NCBI GenBank assembly: GCA_910579575.1
Contig: CAJTUM010000032.1
Span: 1 to 5,638 of the forward strand
Reading direction: 5' to 3'
Length of the DNA stretch: 5,638 bases
Source: an uncultured Eubacteriales bacterium
GTDB lineage: Bacteria; Bacillota; Clostridia; Oscillospirales; Butyricicoccaceae
Shown here: positions 5,510 through 5,638 of the stretch, piece after piece
How the letters are laid out: every line of letters begins with the position of its first letter
Numbering within the stretch: the stretch's first letter is position 1
Notes under the pieces: model-generated
Told to the model about the DNA's origin: nothing
Database searches by the model: none
The model's input: the letters and a program-made list of their open reading frames with translations, nothing else
Program-made: the position numbers and the translations under genes

Positions 5510-5638
5510 ATGAAACGGTACTTATTGTTTTGTTATTACAAAATTCGGATGACTTTGGGGCGGTTGCTGAATTGGGTCGGCTTGGGTCCTGCTTCGTCGA
5601 TCCATTATATCGGCGGGTCAGAAAGCTTGCCCTCGCCG
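5510..5638 (+). CDS. sigE: RNA polymerase sporulation sigma factor pro-sigma-E, N-terminal fragment (cut by window edge)
   Basis: Forty-three codons are present and the frame is open to the last base. The peptide begins MKRYLLFCYYKIRM and reaches Y33-I-G-G-S-E38-S-L-P-S-P43. The YIGGSE-x-LP segment is the hallmark that follows the cleaved pro-sequence in SigE; by alignment on it, about 32 residues would be removed here, against 27 in B. subtilis. The pro-sequence is amphipathic, with aromatic and basic residues, as expected for membrane tethering. The ATG is preceded by AAGGAGGA (5497-5504) with 5-nt spacing, and spoIIGA ends 34 nt upstream, so the two are co-transcribed. Sigma-E directs early mother-cell transcription. 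The DNA-binding sigma regions 2 to 4 lie beyond the window. Confidence 0.95.
   Translation, partial: MKRYLLFCYYKIRMTLGRLLNWVGLGPASSIHYIGGSESLPSP

Overview
The window looks like chromosomal DNA from a GC-rich, endospore-forming, anaerobic member of the Bacillota (class Clostridia). An Oscillospirales-type gut lineage is the best guess, but this is inference. Three things support it: an adjacent spoIIGA-sigE pair, which is diagnostic for endospore formers; two proteins rich in Fe-S cysteine motifs, which fit anaerobic redox metabolism; and GC-rich hairpin repeats of the kind that litter intergenic DNA in these lineages. Every supportable gene is on the + strand.

Layout. Positions 5-37 are a strong intrinsic terminator for a gene lying left of the window. 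Positions 49-354 hold no gene, only a mosaic of degenerate direct repeats and C/G-rich hairpins. An AT-rich promoter-like stretch (about 355-388) then leads into four closely spaced genes that probably form one operon: a membrane-anchored protein with two PepSY/YcdB-like repeats (461-1573); an iron-sulfur flavoprotein of the NADPH-dependent FMN reductase fold (1606-2136); a ferredoxin fused to an F420-hydrogenase/dehydrogenase beta-subunit-like domain (2172-3296); and a GNAT-family acetyltransferase with an extra C-terminal domain (3304-4191). Gaps between them are 32, 35 and 7 nt.

Positions 4192-4611 contain no convincing gene. They hold a weak hairpin, a good intrinsic terminator (4315-4359), an uncharacterised inverted repeat (4389-4423) and a promoter region for the sporulation operon. 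In that promoter a perfect 7-bp inverted repeat is followed, 22 bp downstream, by a TATACT -10 element. The unusual 22-bp spacing matches what is known for the Spo0A-activated spoIIG promoter of Bacillus subtilis.

The right end carries spoIIGA (4612-5475), the membrane aspartic protease that processes pro-sigma-E, and the first 43 codons of sigE (5510-5638, cut by the window edge), which encode the pro-sequence and the conserved YIGGSE segment. This pair is the mother-cell sigma factor and its activating protease. The upstream operon has no evident mechanistic link to it. Its two Fe-S flavoproteins and the acetyltransferase suggest a small redox or modification module whose substrate cannot be read from the sequence.
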